NCBI GenBank assembly: GCA_034336665.1
Contig: JAPFBE010000002.1
Span: 5,068,146-5,132,145 of the forward strand
DNA from: Luscinia megarhynchos
Taxonomy: Eukaryota > Chordata > Aves > Passeriformes > Turdidae
DNA length: 64,000 nt
Direction: 5' to 3'
Shown: piece after piece, positions 14,301-27,620 of the stretch
Position numbering within the stretch: the first letter of the stretch is position 1
How the letters are laid out: every line of letters starts with the position of its first letter
The notes under the pieces: model-generated
Told to the model about the DNA's origin: nothing
Database searches by the model: none
The model's input: only the letters and a program-made list of their open reading frames with translations
Program-made: the position numbers and the translations under genes

Positions 14301-16429
14301 CAGCAAGCACTGAGACTGGAAGAAAGGGTAGGATGAGGTCACTGTGACAAGCGAAAGGTCATCTAGAAAGAATGTTAAACAAAATATCTGATTTTTAAAT
14401 ATATCTTACAGGCTATTTGTGGGAAATGCATTTGGGAATAGATATCCACAAGAATTTGCCCTGAAGATCTTCTTTGAAGACCTAAGCACATGAAGTCAAG
14501 AAACAGAAACACAGACAAATAAGACATGCTAATTGAAGCAGCTCAGTTTTCAGTTCAGGTTTCCTAAGCAGGACATTTGTAAAGAGAAACACATCTTTTG
14601 ATTATGGAAGACTACAGAAAAATAAAAAAGAAGCTATGAAAGCATATGAGCTTATGTGTTGGTATTGACCTATTTCAAATGCAGAAGGCCATTGGGGTGT
14701 TCAGAGTGAGGGGCTCATTTTTCGTCAGAATAATACTGAAGGCTACATTGTGTTCACAGCAATATTCTGCACTAACACATGTCTTTGTGGTTTGGATTTT
14801 AAAATGTCTAGCACATCATGGTCTCATCCTTGCTTAAAGTGACACCCCATTGAATCACTTCTAAAACTTAGCTTGACAGAAAATTCCTTAAAAAGCTGAT
14901 GTTTTAAAAGTTTTCGAGAAGCCTGCCCATTTCAAAACCCTTCTCACAAAGCGTTAATAACATCCTCATGAAATCTTGCCTGCTTTCCAAATATCTTCCC
15001 TGGATGTCTGCTCTGGGAGCCAGGTCTCCAGGACTTCTTGCTCTTTGAGAGCAATTCTTAGCTGAAAGAGTGAGGCAGGAAGCTCAGAGTTTAACCTTCC
15101 AAGTTTTACACATTTTCATTGCTTTGAAAGCAATGATTTTCAATGCCTTCAAATAGTTCTATTTCCTTCTTTATGACACTTCTGATGTTTATACAAAAGT
15201 GAAGTTGTTTTTCCTCAGCACTTCTGAGCATGTAGCAGAACGAAAATGCCAGTTTCGAACACCATAAATGTTAAACAACAAATAAAAAATTGACACATGC
15301 TTTTCAGCCACTAAGAAGCAGTATGAAATGAGACATGTCTTTCTTGCACATTGTCAAATGTGTGCATTTTGGGGGAAATTCTGGTAAATTAATGAAACTT
15401 CTGATGAATGGTGCCTGTATTGCGATACTTAGCAAATGTTACTTGTGTTATATGGAGCAGAAGAAAATTAGCTGCAGTTTGGGAAGAGGGAAATGTATAA
15501 TTTGGTATTGGCAGTGCTTTTCAGGAAATGGCACAGACATCTGACTTGATTGAATTTGTGGATGAATCAATTGATCAGGGCAAGTAACCCTATTAAAATA
15601 GCAACCTAATATTGTATCTTTGAAGATCACATTTTGCTACATGGTCTTATAAAAGCATGACATTTTTAAGATGATCTTGTCTAAACTGCATGAGCTAGGT
15701 TATAGAAAGGTATGGACTTAGTACAAAGTACACTACACTGGAATAGGTGAATTAGGGAAATTTTGAGAAGAGGGATTGAACTCAGTCCTGTAAACACAGG
15801 TAGGTCAGGCTGCTGTGCTCGACCCCTAAAACAGAATAAGTTTCATCGTGGCAGTCACTCTAAGTGAGTTGATCTGTTATTTAAGGGACAAAAGTGCCAT
15901 AAGAATAAGCTACTGGGACAACATTATACTGGTACTCTGGTAAATGTATCCTACACTATATGAAACCATAATATTGTGTGGTCGCTTATGAGTTAAGTGC
16001 ATACAGGACAAATAGGCAGACTGATCACAGTAACTTTTAGTCTAGAAACTTGATAGGAACAGACAATTATCACTGTACAAATTTATATTAATTGTATTTA
16101 TTTTAAGGTAAGCTGATCCTCAAGAAGAGTCATTTCAAAGTAGCCTGAAAAGCACATTTTAGTTTTGAAAGAAATTCTGAAGAAAGCAGGTCACTGGAAG
16201 GGCAACATCATGGAGACAGAAACAGCTTGAGGACCCCCGAGAGCATACAGCATCTCTTCCCAGCACCCCCATTTGCTGCATGGAAATCACAGTGTACTAC
16301 CTATTATCCATCTGCAACCAACTTTGAATGAGTCGGCACCCAACATGACAGGACCTTGCCCCAAACACCCACTTCTGCTTCCTTCATGATAGTCTGTGCT
16401 GTGGCTGAACCTCTCTTTTAAGTTGCCTC

Positions 16430-16760
16430 ATAAAGTCAGTGTATATATTTACAAGTGGGTATATTCCTTAATGTTGAAACAAATTGGAAAGGGAATTATG
16501 AAATTCCTCTTGTTTGTAGATGATTAGAATACTGTGATGTTTAGCATGGCATGTGTGTATAATTGTGAAAAATCTCAGCTTTTATTATAGTGTGTGATAA
16601 TTATTGTGCATTACTGCAGGTTGATGGCACTGTGCAACAAAAAGGTCTTTTTATTCCTTGCACAATAACAAAGCTTCCAAAGTTGCAGTCACAACAGTTT
16701 TCTTAGTATACTTTGCTTCCTTTCACAGAAATCACAGCATTTGATTCTTTGAGAAATGTA
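16430..16760. promoter_or_regulatory. Candidate distal conserved non-coding element (weak)
   Basis: Complex repeat-free block with TGATAATTATTG (16595-16606), a HOX-like TTTTTATT, C/EBP-like TTGCACAAT and SOX-like AACAAAG within about 90 bases. Proposed on motif density only. Confidence 0.28.
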
Positions 16761-17888
16761 GACAGAGCACTTTCCTCAGACATACACACTGGTATACTGT
16801 TTGCTTATCTGTATCTTTTCAAGTTGGGGACATTTTTCCTGTATATTTGACATAATTAACTAACTGATTTTATTTCTCTGAATAGGATTGCAGTTTGTAA
16901 ATGAATTCCAATAAGAAGGTAAAAAAAAGATGAAAAATGAAGTGGTGGGAAAAATTAAGATAAAAAAAAAGGATCTTTCTGAAACCAAAATTCCATCAGC
17001 TGATATACTTTTTTTTTGGGAAAATGTTAGGACTAATATACATACATATAATGTTAGAGGAAAAGTAAATCATATGTAAGTTAAATGAATACAAAATGTA
17101 GTAGGTGAAACTGTACTAAATTGTGCTATCTAGCTATTCCCAGGGATCTCAAAAAAAATCTCTTAAGCATGAGTGAAGCTTATTTTTATTTCTAAGAAGT
17201 TTGTGCTAACCATGAAAACTGGTAGATACTTCAAAGAGTGTAAGGACCAAGCCAAAATAGGATATTTGCATTTTGTAGTTGCTGCAAGCTTTAGTGTAAC
17301 TACAGGAAAAGAGGAAGTGCCCACTTGTTGCAAAGTGAATCAGATTCCACAGAGGTCTTGGTGAAATGCAATGATACCTTAATAATACCTGAATAGCATA
17401 GTCATAACTATGTATTACATTATATGTGCACATATTTTGCTTTACAGAAAAACTTCCCTAATGTCAACAGTGTTAAGCTGCTTTCTGAAGAAATAAAATA
17501 TGAGCTATTTAGTATGGGCAATTCTGACACTATGGAAAGATATGTTGGTAAGAAAAGCATACATATCTTTTATAGACCTAAAGATTCCTTTGGGATAGAA
17601 GAAAACCCAGAATTAAAATCTCTTTGGACATCACTATAACTATCTCCTCTGTTTGTTAATCTTCACCTTTTACTACTGACAGTGACAAATTGTTCTCTCT
17701 TCAACAGAAATGTCATTGTTTTACTCTAATTATGCAAAAACTTTCAGTGCTTTCTAAGATGTAGCTAGCTGAAGCCAACAGTAGCCAGCGCGGGACCTTA
17801 TTCAAATTTTTTTTCTTAATTAATGCCACAATTAAATTTATATAAACTAAGTTTCCTAGACCATACAAATTGAAAGACATTGCCAATA

Positions 17889-17922
17889 TTTTGTAGAGTG
17901 TTGTAGAGAATACTCTACAAAA
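17889..17922. repeat. Perfect 11-bp inverted repeat with a competing inner hairpin
   Basis: TTTTGTAGAGT (17889-17899) is the exact reverse complement of ACTCTACAAAA (17912-17922). The 12-base spacer repeats TTGTAGAG (17901-17908), which pairs with CTCTACAA (17913-17920) around a 4-base loop. Two mutually exclusive stems are therefore possible. No transposon body is recognised around it. Confidence 0.85.
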
Positions 17923-20621
17923 ACTGTTGTTCAAATGATTCTGAGAAGTGAGGTAGTAGTAATGCAATGATAGTTAACAGCATTTAGCAGCAAAAAACGT
18001 TCACTCAGGATCTGATATCTCGCATTCTGCCCTAGGCCAGGAGCTTTTGTTTTGCCAACACTTGTGGAAAAAGACTGATGGATACATGGCCACAAGCAGA
18101 AACATGCTATCCTGACTGCACTGGTGAGGTATTTCCAGCAGAGATGGGGAAGTTAGAACAGTGTTGTGCTAGGCATGAGAAAAAGACAGCTAGAGTGACT
18201 GTATGTGTAGGTGCATCCTTCCATATTAAATGACTGGATCTGAAGGAAATGCAAGAAAGAACTAGTAAGATGATCCAGAAGATGCAACTTGAATGGATCA
18301 GATGAAAGCAGGAAAACTTGGCAAAGCAAAGTCTGGGAGAAGTATATAATTCTACAGTGGTAAGAAGGATAAAGAGCGGATAGGGAAAGCAGTGCTTCAG
18401 CATTATTCAGGTCAATGTTGATACAAACACAAAGGAAAACCACTAGCCACAAATATATCTATAATTAAAACAACCATTAGAGTGGTGAAGATCTAGAAAG
18501 GCTCTCCTGCAAGACACCCTAGAAAGCAAACTCAGCTAGTTTTACAGCAAGTTCAGGGCAAGTTCTGAGAATTCTGGAAATAGAGTTTAGGGAAATATTC
18601 CCTTGGTTTTGTTTTGGCAGTGATTAAATGTTCTTAATGTATTGCTGATTGAGATAATCAATTCTTGGACTTGAATCAACAGGAGATTTCTGACACACTA
18701 TATCTCTATATAAAGTGATGTAAGTTTTACTTTTATGTAATTTGGTGACACAACAGGCAGGAATACACTCCACATCATAAAAGATGTGGTCCTGGAAACC
18801 TAGTCAGAATAATGGAAGAACTGAAGGAAAACACCATCAAGAGTGTGAGGTTTTAAAACCACTTTTATGTTGGTTTTAAAATTAGCTAACTGTTTCAAAC
18901 AATTTGATTGGGAAAATTTGGCTTTCCAAGCACACATAAATCAAGGAGTACTTAATTTTTTTCCTTATTTTTGTTCTTATGTGGAAGACACCGAGTATCT
19001 CTCAAGGATTGCAACAGCAGAAAACTAAACACTAAATTTAGGCGGTGACATTTTAATCACTCTCTTTCCTGCAGTATTGCTGGCAGGCTAGGTCATTGGA
19101 TTATCCTGAAGGGCACAAGGCATCCTTTCCAGGATGCTTCCCCACACTGCTCCCTGGTGCATCCATTTTGGAGAGCCACAGGCCTCGTCCACTGGTATAA
19201 TGTGTAAGGAAAGCCAATATAGCCAGGTAGGTAAAGGATAGTCTCTGGTGTGGGAATTGTAACGAGGTGACAGAAGTTGTTCATTCTCTCTTTTTCCTCC
19301 CTTGCTTAGTGGTCACTGAAATGTACTTAAAATTTTTAAGGCTGTTGCTGTTATGATAGCGTTTTATGAAACCTCTTTCTTTTTTCTTTTCTCTAAACCT
19401 AAATTTTGGGCCTATTCTAAATGAACAGTGTCCCTTTGACATTCATGGGATTTATGGGCATGCATGGAGGGAAAATACATCCCTTTGCTGGATTTGAGTC
19501 AGGAGGATCCCAGAGGCATATACTGTACTTCTGAATTTCCTTCTGCTTTTCATGACTGTAATTCTTGTGTCCTCTTTTGCATACATAATTGATTAATCTG
19601 TATTTTTAAAGGTTTAATACGTTTCCTCTTTTCAATCTGGAGGCACATGATTTCATTTTCATTATACTCCCAAGGTCTCTGACTTCTGTTTTCTATTTCC
19701 CTACCCTGCCGTCTGTGGGAACAAATTAGAGAGAAAATAACACTTTTGGATTATTGGGATAAGGAGAGCATAATACAAGCAGCAAAGGAAAAAAGAGAAT
19801 TAAATGCAAATTCAAAGATTCCCTGAAACATGAGCAGAGAAATTAAAATTACACTTTGTTGTGCCAGTGTCTCTCTTGAGATGTGAGGGAAGAGTGCCCA
19901 TATTATTGTTGGTTCCCTATTGCCACACTTCCCAGACTTCAGTGTCCAGGATCCCCCAAAATTCTATGGCTGAAGTCACTTAATTGACAAATTCCTCTGG
20001 TCCTCTCTACCTTTTTAAGGCTTAAGAGAAGATCCACTAAGAGATTTCGGAGCTTTTTAGATGCCTAAATGTTGCTGGGCCTGTGCAAATCTGCAGAGAT
20101 GTTGTGGTGTCCTAAGCATCCTCCACTTTCACCCCTAGGATGTAGTTTTCCAGGAAAGCATGAAAAGTGGATCGTGACCCACGAAGCTCCTCTCTGCAGG
20201 CTGCCTGAGTTGTGTATTGCATGGCTAGGCAGCAAAACCCAAATCTCTTTGTGGAATATGCCCCTGGCCACTCCTGGTACTCTTGGTATGGAGAAAAGCC
20301 TATCTTTGTACCTTGACATGGGAGAACATGTTTCTGGTGAGTTCTCAGCCCACTTCTACTTTGGCAAATCTTCATGAAACCAGAGTGAGTCTGGCCCATT
20401 CAACAAATCTGAGTCTGTGTTCTTCCAGGTTTCAGTCCCACTATTCAAATGAAAATAAACAGAATGAAGTGAGAGGGAGCTGAGAGTGGGGAGTTTTCAT
20501 TTCTCACTGTGTACATCATGCATTAAATTGATAAGAATCAACTTTGTCCCTAGCCGAGATGCATTTTTATTTGTAACTCAAAATAAGAATTAAAACCATA
20601 GATTTACAGTAATGTAAAATT

Positions 20622-20652
<31 letters not shown>

Positions 20653-20657
20653 AAAGA
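20622..20657. repeat. A-rich homopolymer tract
   Basis: A run of about 17 A followed by AAAG/AAAAG-type interruptions. No element body is recognisable next to it. Confidence 0.9.
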
Positions 20658-23550
20658 ACAAAAATGCATTTAGCAAGAGCCTTAACAAGCACCTAACAAC
20701 CACAATGTTTCAACCGACTTGTATGGTTGGCTGTATGGACTCCACAACCCATTCATCTTCTAGCCTTTCTCAGACAGTCCTTCAGCCTACATCTTTTTTC
20801 ACCTCTTAAAGATAAGTGCAGCAGCTGCTTCAGACAACTACCACAAGAAGCTTCTCTAGCCAAAGGTGTAATGACCTCCTCCTTCCTCTCTTTTCCTGTT
20901 TACCTGCCCTTGGTCTCCATGACTGGGCACTGAGCATTTGGAAATTAGCTCATTTCCTTCCCCCACTGCTCAAGCTTGCTTGATTATTATTTCTATTGTG
21001 TTTGCACCTTTTTTCTACCTTCTGAAAACATGCTGGTATGGCTTTACATGGAACATCATGAGGCATTTTGAAAGTACAATCTTCTTGCCAGAACTGTAGC
21101 TATCCTCATTCCATGAATGTCATATAAAAGCCCTAAGTGATACAAGAATGTTGATGGTGGGACCAGGAGCCTTGGGCATCTGTTCCCAGTGGGAATTCAG
21201 GACAGGGGCCAGGGTGGGAAGGAGGGTGACTGTGTACTTGCCTGATTTGTTAATGTGATGATGGATTAAATTTTTTTTGCAAGACCAAGTTGTAAACATC
21301 TCTTGTGGTTGATATCCTTGTGTCTGATCAGTTTTCAGGGCTGAGAGAGCAAAGGGGTTTGCTGGAGTGGACTTTCCTTAACACAGGAGGAGTTAATCCT
21401 GCTTCCTGTCCCAAATATGAATTAAATGTTTTTCATTTGGATCATGATCATGTGTCTAGACAGGGATGGGAGCAGGAAAAATCCTCATTTTTCTAATTCT
21501 GGGGGGGAAAGTGTTTTGTTTTACCTTGTTCCTCTCCCCATCCAACTCATATTCCTCCACTTCCATGGCCCGGTCTCACCAGGAGAGAAGAGTACACCAC
21601 GTTTCACTGTCCATACTCTGGCCAGTATTACTGTGTGTGAGGATGGTCATCGTCCCCTCCTGTCTCCCAGTGACTTCTCCTTGGCAGATGAATAGAGTAG
21701 GACATGGTAGCAGAGATACCAAGTGTAAACACCCCTATTGAGTCTGGGCTTATCTTATCTCCTTAGCAAGGTGTGTGAAAGGAATTAGTCAGTAATTTGT
21801 ATTGTCAACAATGCTGCTTGGTCTGTTAGCCAAAGTGCTGAGCTTGAGAGGAGAGATGGGCTTTGTGCTACCCATCAAGCCCAACTAGTGAAGAAGTTGG
21901 TGTTTTCCTAACATGGATTTATTTTAACTGTTCAGCTGCAAGTACACAAGGAGGCTCCAGTGCAGATCAAAATAGTTCTAGAAACTTCTTCATCACATTT
22001 CTCAAGCAGATTATCAAGTTACAGATCTTGCATCATCAACACAAAGTCCCCTTGGCTGACCACCCTGCAGAGCTCAGTAGGGTTTGCTACACAGGCATTT
22101 CTCAGTGTCCTGCATGCTCTGCTAGCTCATGTTCTCAGAGACTGTAATTGTCCATTGCACAACTTGGGGAGGGGAGAAGTAGTGTGTGAATTCTGTTGTT
22201 TGTCTACCTAAGTGAGCCTCCTTCAGTGCTGCTATCTGTCTTACTTCCGTGGTCTGCTGGAGGGTAGTTAGCATTTTTTGCTGGATGTGTTCCATTTCCC
22301 TTATCTAAATTTGAAAGGAATATGATTCCTGTTTTATAAGAGAGACAAATGATTACCTAGTAACTTCAGGGGTGAAAGCAGGAGGCCATTTCCCCATAAT
22401 CTTTTAGCTGACTTGAGTTGTTCTCACCAGAAGCAGATGTCATTCCTGATGATTGGAGAAAATGATTTTTTAAAGGAAGTGCCATAACCTCCATTTATGA
22501 GGCAAGGCAATATACCCTGCATTTCCTACATGCCTCTCTTCAGTAGCATCAGTGGGCTGTCTGGGCACAAATAATAAGAGACAGTACCTGTATTTTAAGG
22601 CATTTACAGCTTGAGGTTTAAATATATCCACTGGAGAAAGACAGCATGAAAGGGGCTACACGCTGGTTTTCTTCTGTGTGTCAGTCCCACAGGCCACTAT
22701 CAGTAGGGTGCCATGCACACAGATGAATGGCATATGACCCAAAGCCTTAATGAAGAACAGATTCTCTTGGGTTTTGGGGATCCAGTAGGAACTTCACAAA
22801 CCTGTACTTTAAAACTATCTGGTTTTGAATATGGCAAGTAGAATTACTGTTTCTTTCTGGTTTCAGGGTAACATTATCTCACCCCTAGTGGTAAAGGGAG
22901 GAGGATGAGTTTTGGGTCTCACAAAACAGTGTTGCTGCTCTTATGAACTATTAAAGTGGGCAGGGACCTTTAGTGGTGTTAGTCAGAGACTTTTTCAGAC
23001 CTCAGAGTCCTCAGATTGCACTGCCTGAGCTGGCTGGCTCTCCTTATGCTTGTTCTTTTGTGAAGTCCATCTTCACACAGGCTGAAGAGACAGTCCCTTT
23101 CCTGGTGCCCGGGCAGAGCATGGGGGAGAAGATGGATGTGAAAGGAATGTTGGCTTCACTGCCCTGTGTCTGGCCCAAGTAGGTCACCTTCCATGGATGC
23201 CACCTGTCTCTAATGGTTTCTGGCACATCATCAGTGTGCAATTGTCCACCTACCACAAAGGAGGTGCTGAGGAACAAAACTTCCTAGGAGGGTGTAACAT
23301 TATTTTCTGTTCAAGACCTAAACATTTTATTCTCCACTCACATCCATTATCCATTGCAAGATTCTATCTTCATTTTGCAACCTTAAAGAGTTAATCAGAT
23401 TTTTTTTTTTGCAAGAGTGGTTTTTTTTGCTGTTTTTGGCTTAATGAGGCTGGCTTTTGGTAGGGGGCGAGGTGGCGGGGGGAGAAAAGCATCCTTATAA
23501 TAAGCTCCCCGGTTTTTTAACATCAGTGTGGGAAATAAAATGTTCTGGTT

Positions 23551-23580
23551 TTTTTTTTTTTTCTTTTTTTTTTTTTTTTT
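23551..23580. repeat. Poly-T tract
   Basis: T homopolymer interrupted by a single C, the complement of a poly-A tail. Sequence on its right does not match a retroposon I recognise. Confidence 0.92.
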
Positions 23581-24420
23581 GCAAGCAGCTGAGCTCCAGA
23601 GTGATTCCGCTAGTCCCCATTCTCCTTTTATTGATGAAATTCAGTTGATTTCAAGTTGGCTGCTTTCCTCTCACAGGGAAGTCACACAAGATCCTTCAAC
23701 TAACTTAAGAAAAGCTTTTTTCTGCATCTATTTCCATTGAAAAGTTATCCTAATTGAATCAGTTTGCTTTTTGAAACATTAATTAAATAAAAAAGATTTG
23801 GTATTGCCAACAAAACAGACTAAAGCTTTTCTAATGTACAGAGGAAATCAATTAAATCAATTATCCTGTATCTGTGGATGTAACTGAAAGAATATTATTG
23901 CAGTTCCACTTTGTTTTCTTGGGGGGAAGAAAGTATAATTGTTCTTTAAATGAAATGTTAGGTAGCATAGTTTACCAAGAAGTGCAACCACAGTCTGGTT
24001 TGATGTGTGTTGCACAGCTGGAATTAGAACTACACACAAAAAGAGAGAAAAAAAAATAGAAACCACAGAGCTATTAAGCTGAGACAGTAAAGAAGCAACA
24101 AAATTGGCTTGGTTTTTATTTTTCCATTTAAAGATACTATTCACTTGGATAAACAGTATAGTCTTTGCAAATAAATAAACTTACATTTTTTAACAACAAC
24201 AAAACAGAAAAGAAAAGAATAGAAGAAGGAAATAGGAAAAACCAAACCAAACAAAACAGTGAGAACATAGGGATCATTAAGTATGTGATTTCAAACAAAA
24301 ATGCTGTCAATTAAGGGCAACGCCCAGCTGAAGGAATCTGGGAAAGAGGTTGAAACAAGAAACAAATATCATGTCCTTCAAGTTTAATTAATTTCTTTGG
24401 AGAATTTCCAAACATATTAA

Positions 24421-24433
24421 GGGGGGGGGGGGG
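24421..24433. repeat. Poly-G run (13 G)
   Basis: Thirteen consecutive G after CATATTAA. Such runs are rare and often mis-sized in assemblies; it can form a G-quadruplex. Confidence 0.93.
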
Positions 24434-25004
24434 CAAGAAGAAGAAAAGGAACACAAAACAGCCAAAGGAAGAAAAATAAGAGAAGGGAGAGTTACTGAAA
24501 TTTGAAATAGTAGCATTTGTAGAAATTTAGAAGTCAGTATGTTTTCCTCCCAAAAAATCTGTAACCAGAACCTGAGAGGTTGGGGAAAATGAAGTTTCAT
24601 ATGTGTAAACAAATGGAGTCTTTCAAAGTGTTTGTAGCAGCTGGATGCCACGGCAGCCTCTTCATGATGCACAAAGTCTTTTGTGGCAGAACACTCAGAA
24701 AAGTGGCTCCTGCTTGTACAAAATACGTGCTGCTTCCATGCATTCTTATTGCCTGGGTCATCACCGTCTGCAGCCCTGACCATACCCCCAGCAAAGCTCT
24801 TCCCATTGGTTTTGCAGTGCCTTCAAGTCCATTTGTAGCTGGAAATGGGAGCAGTGCAGCCACAGAGAGACGTGCCCCTGGCAGAGCAAATCCCTGCCAG
24901 GTCTTACTGAAAAAAAAACCCCAAAGCCAAAATAAATGAGTCAAAGCAAAAGAATACATATTCCTTTCCACTTCATTTGCTTGGGGTGTTTTGCTGCTTT
25001 TTTA

Positions 25005-25048
25005 AAATTTTTGTTTTGTTTTGTTTTGTTTGTTTTGTTTTGTTTTTT
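25005..25048. repeat. (TTTTG)n microsatellite
   Basis: About seven TTTTG units with one TTTG interruption, grading into poly-T. Simple repeat, possibly from an A-rich retroposon tail on the other strand. Confidence 0.9.
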
Positions 25049-27340
25049 AATATCTGAAAACCATCCTCTTCTTCCCCAGTATTAACCAGCTCCTTCATCA
25101 TGAATTCAGGTCCTGCTGCTGTAATGAACTTGAGAAAGTGCCAGTTGGTAGGCTGATGTATTTCCAGCCTCTCTCGCTCTCTCTTTTTTTTTTTCTTTTC
25201 TTTAATATTTCCTGAGTTTTCCAGTCAGATATCTGACTCTCTTCCATTCTTATGTCTCCTCTCTTCCTTTCACCCCTAACACTTTCCATCACTGTGTCAT
25301 GAAAACCTTTCATTGCCAGCCACTTCCCTAACTCTGCACTTGGAGTTTGAATTTCCTTGTCTGGCCCCAACAGCCCTGTTATTTCCCACAAGGTTTTAAG
25401 AGCTTTTCCCAATGTGAGTGATGGGGCAAAGCCTGCCAGGGCAGTAAGTAGCCAGAGGTTGGAAAACAAATGGATTGGAAGCTCCAGTTGTGCTGCAGAT
25501 TGCAGGAGGAAGGAAAGAGATAGGCAGTGTGGACATATATGGTGAACTTGTTTATGGTGAGCACTCACGGGACTGACAAAGATCAGTTGCTTAATGGAAG
25601 TGGGTTCCCTATAAACACTGAATAGATTCCTACTCAGTTTCCTGTGTGAATATTTTTTGTAGAATTATTTTCTATCTATCAAAACATTCATAGATAAGAA
25701 AAATTAATTTCAAAAGACAAATTTTTTTTAAGATGCAGAAAAAGTGACTTCAACAGTCGAAGGGTTCTCTGAATCCTGTGGGGTTTGAGGGCACTCAGCT
25801 TTGAGCATCATTAGACCAAAAATATTAGGTGTGTGGTAGTGAAGAAGCAGGAATGCAAGCAGAATTTCCGGGACTTGAAAAAAGAATAGTTTGATAAGTT
25901 ACTCTAAAGAATGCTAACCAGAGTTTTTAAAGTGTTTGTATTTATTATTGTGCCGTCTAAGAGGGGAATTAAACATCTGGGTAATGATGTGTTTACAGTT
26001 TAAAAAACATCCTAATGGTCATACTCCTTCCCCTGCAGAAACACTTGCACACTCCTAAACAAGATACTTGTTTCTCTGTGTTGTTTATTGATCTACTGTC
26101 AGGCTAATACACCACTTGAGAAGATTCTGATTCAAACATCTCTAATGTAAGCAGATTTGCAAGTCTTGCCCTCTGAGTTTGCTCGTGCCATTAACTTGAC
26201 AATGACTGGTCAAAAACCTCTATTTGTTCTAGTTCAAGTCTGCCTCATTGAAACTAGATTTACACCGAGATAAGTTCAGTGAGATCAGCAGAATTGCTCT
26301 GAATGTGCTCTAGGATGATGAAAAACAAGCATACTTGTTTTTAAAGAATCCTTTCCCAAAATCAACACTTAAGAGAATTTAAAATGTTGTTCTTTTAATA
26401 TGTCACTCACATTGGAAAGCTAAATGAGAACAACTTATTTATAGTAGGAGAACCATATTCTCATGGATTGTATGCAGTAACAATTATAACAAGGAGAAGT
26501 TTCAAGAACTATAAAGGAAATTTTAGCCTTTTTCAGTCAGAAGAGAAATCTAGAAACTTACTCACTAAGAGATTAAGACTGACATTCCCAATGCCAGCTT
26601 GGGCATTTAGATATCTACCTTCCACTAAAATTAACAAGATTTTTTAAATCTAAAACTTATTAAGCACTTTTTCCCTCAATTGGATTTGGGCTCTGGCCTA
26701 GCCACAAATGTATATGAACCTTCCCAAGATTAGATGAGAAATACAGTGTTACTGTCTGTGCACAAATGTGAGTCCAGATACAGCTGCACATTTGAATCTT
26801 CAGTAACAGATGTAACATTTCTGTACAAGAAGGAAAACCTTAGCAAATGATGTAGGAAGGTGGATCAATTTGGTGATTTACTCTACCTGCATTTCAAAGG
26901 CAATCCATTTAAGATATGATGAAAGGTGGACCATGTCCAGCCTGACATTGTTTGGAAAACTTGTCTGTGCCACATTTTAATATAGTATGAGGGAAATGAC
27001 ACTTTCAAAGCAATCCCTCTCTCACAGGTAAGGCAGGGAAGGGTAATACTGTTTCAGAAAAATAAGTATTTATTTTATTTTTCTTGGCAGCCCATTGGTT
27101 GTTATCAGGGTTGCCTCAGTGGAAATACATATATTTTTTTTACGTTATGAGAAATATTGTGAAACCTTCAGCTTTTTGAAAAGTAAGACAAAGTAAGATT
27201 GGCATTGAAATAGGGTAGATGACTTCATGAATATTGCATCTAACAGAGTGGTAATCTGGTCTCGGTTGTACACTAATAAAAAAAAAATAACAGAGATAGA
27301 GATTTTGTATAAAACCCAAAATTCTATGTTTGGGTGCACG

Positions 27341-27620
27341 GGAAGGGAAGGGAAGGGAAGGGAAGGGAAGGGAAGGGAAGGGAAGGGAAGGGAAGGGAAG
27401 GGAAGGGAAGGGAAGGGAAGGGAAGGGAAGGGAAGGGAAGGGAAGGGAAGGGAAGGGAAGGGAAGGGAAGGGAAGGGAAGGGAAGGGAAGGGAAGGGAAG
27501 GGAAGGGAAGGGAAGGGAAGGGAAGGGAAGGGAAGGGAAGGGAAGGGAAGGGAAGGGAAGGGAAGGGAAGGGAAGGGAAGGGAAGGGAAGGGAAGGGAAG
27601 GGAAGGGAAGGGAAGGGAAG
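27341..27620. repeat. Perfect (GGAAG)56 pentanucleotide array (AAGGG class)
   Basis: Fifty-six uninterrupted GGAAG units (280 bases), with one extra G on the left. It is strictly purine on + and pyrimidine on -, and G-rich. The 115-196-residue ORFs over it (REGKG repeats on +, PSLPF repeats on -) are artefacts of the 5-bp period, which makes every frame open. AAGGG arrays are known to form quadruplex and triplex structures. Confidence 0.97.

Noticed and set aside
13000..14350. Long purine-biased stretch that faintly resembles an ancient interspersed repeat
   Set aside because: I could not match it to a family or find boundaries; composition alone is not enough.
22055..22068. GACCACCCT, one mismatch from the GLI binding site GACCACCCA
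   Set aside because: Single isolated near-match in 64 kb is expected by chance; not evidence for autoregulation.
25098..25568. 156-codon ORF on the minus strand
   Set aside because: Low-complexity Lys/Arg/Glu stretch from the adjacent T/C-rich tract, no domain, overlaps other short ORFs.
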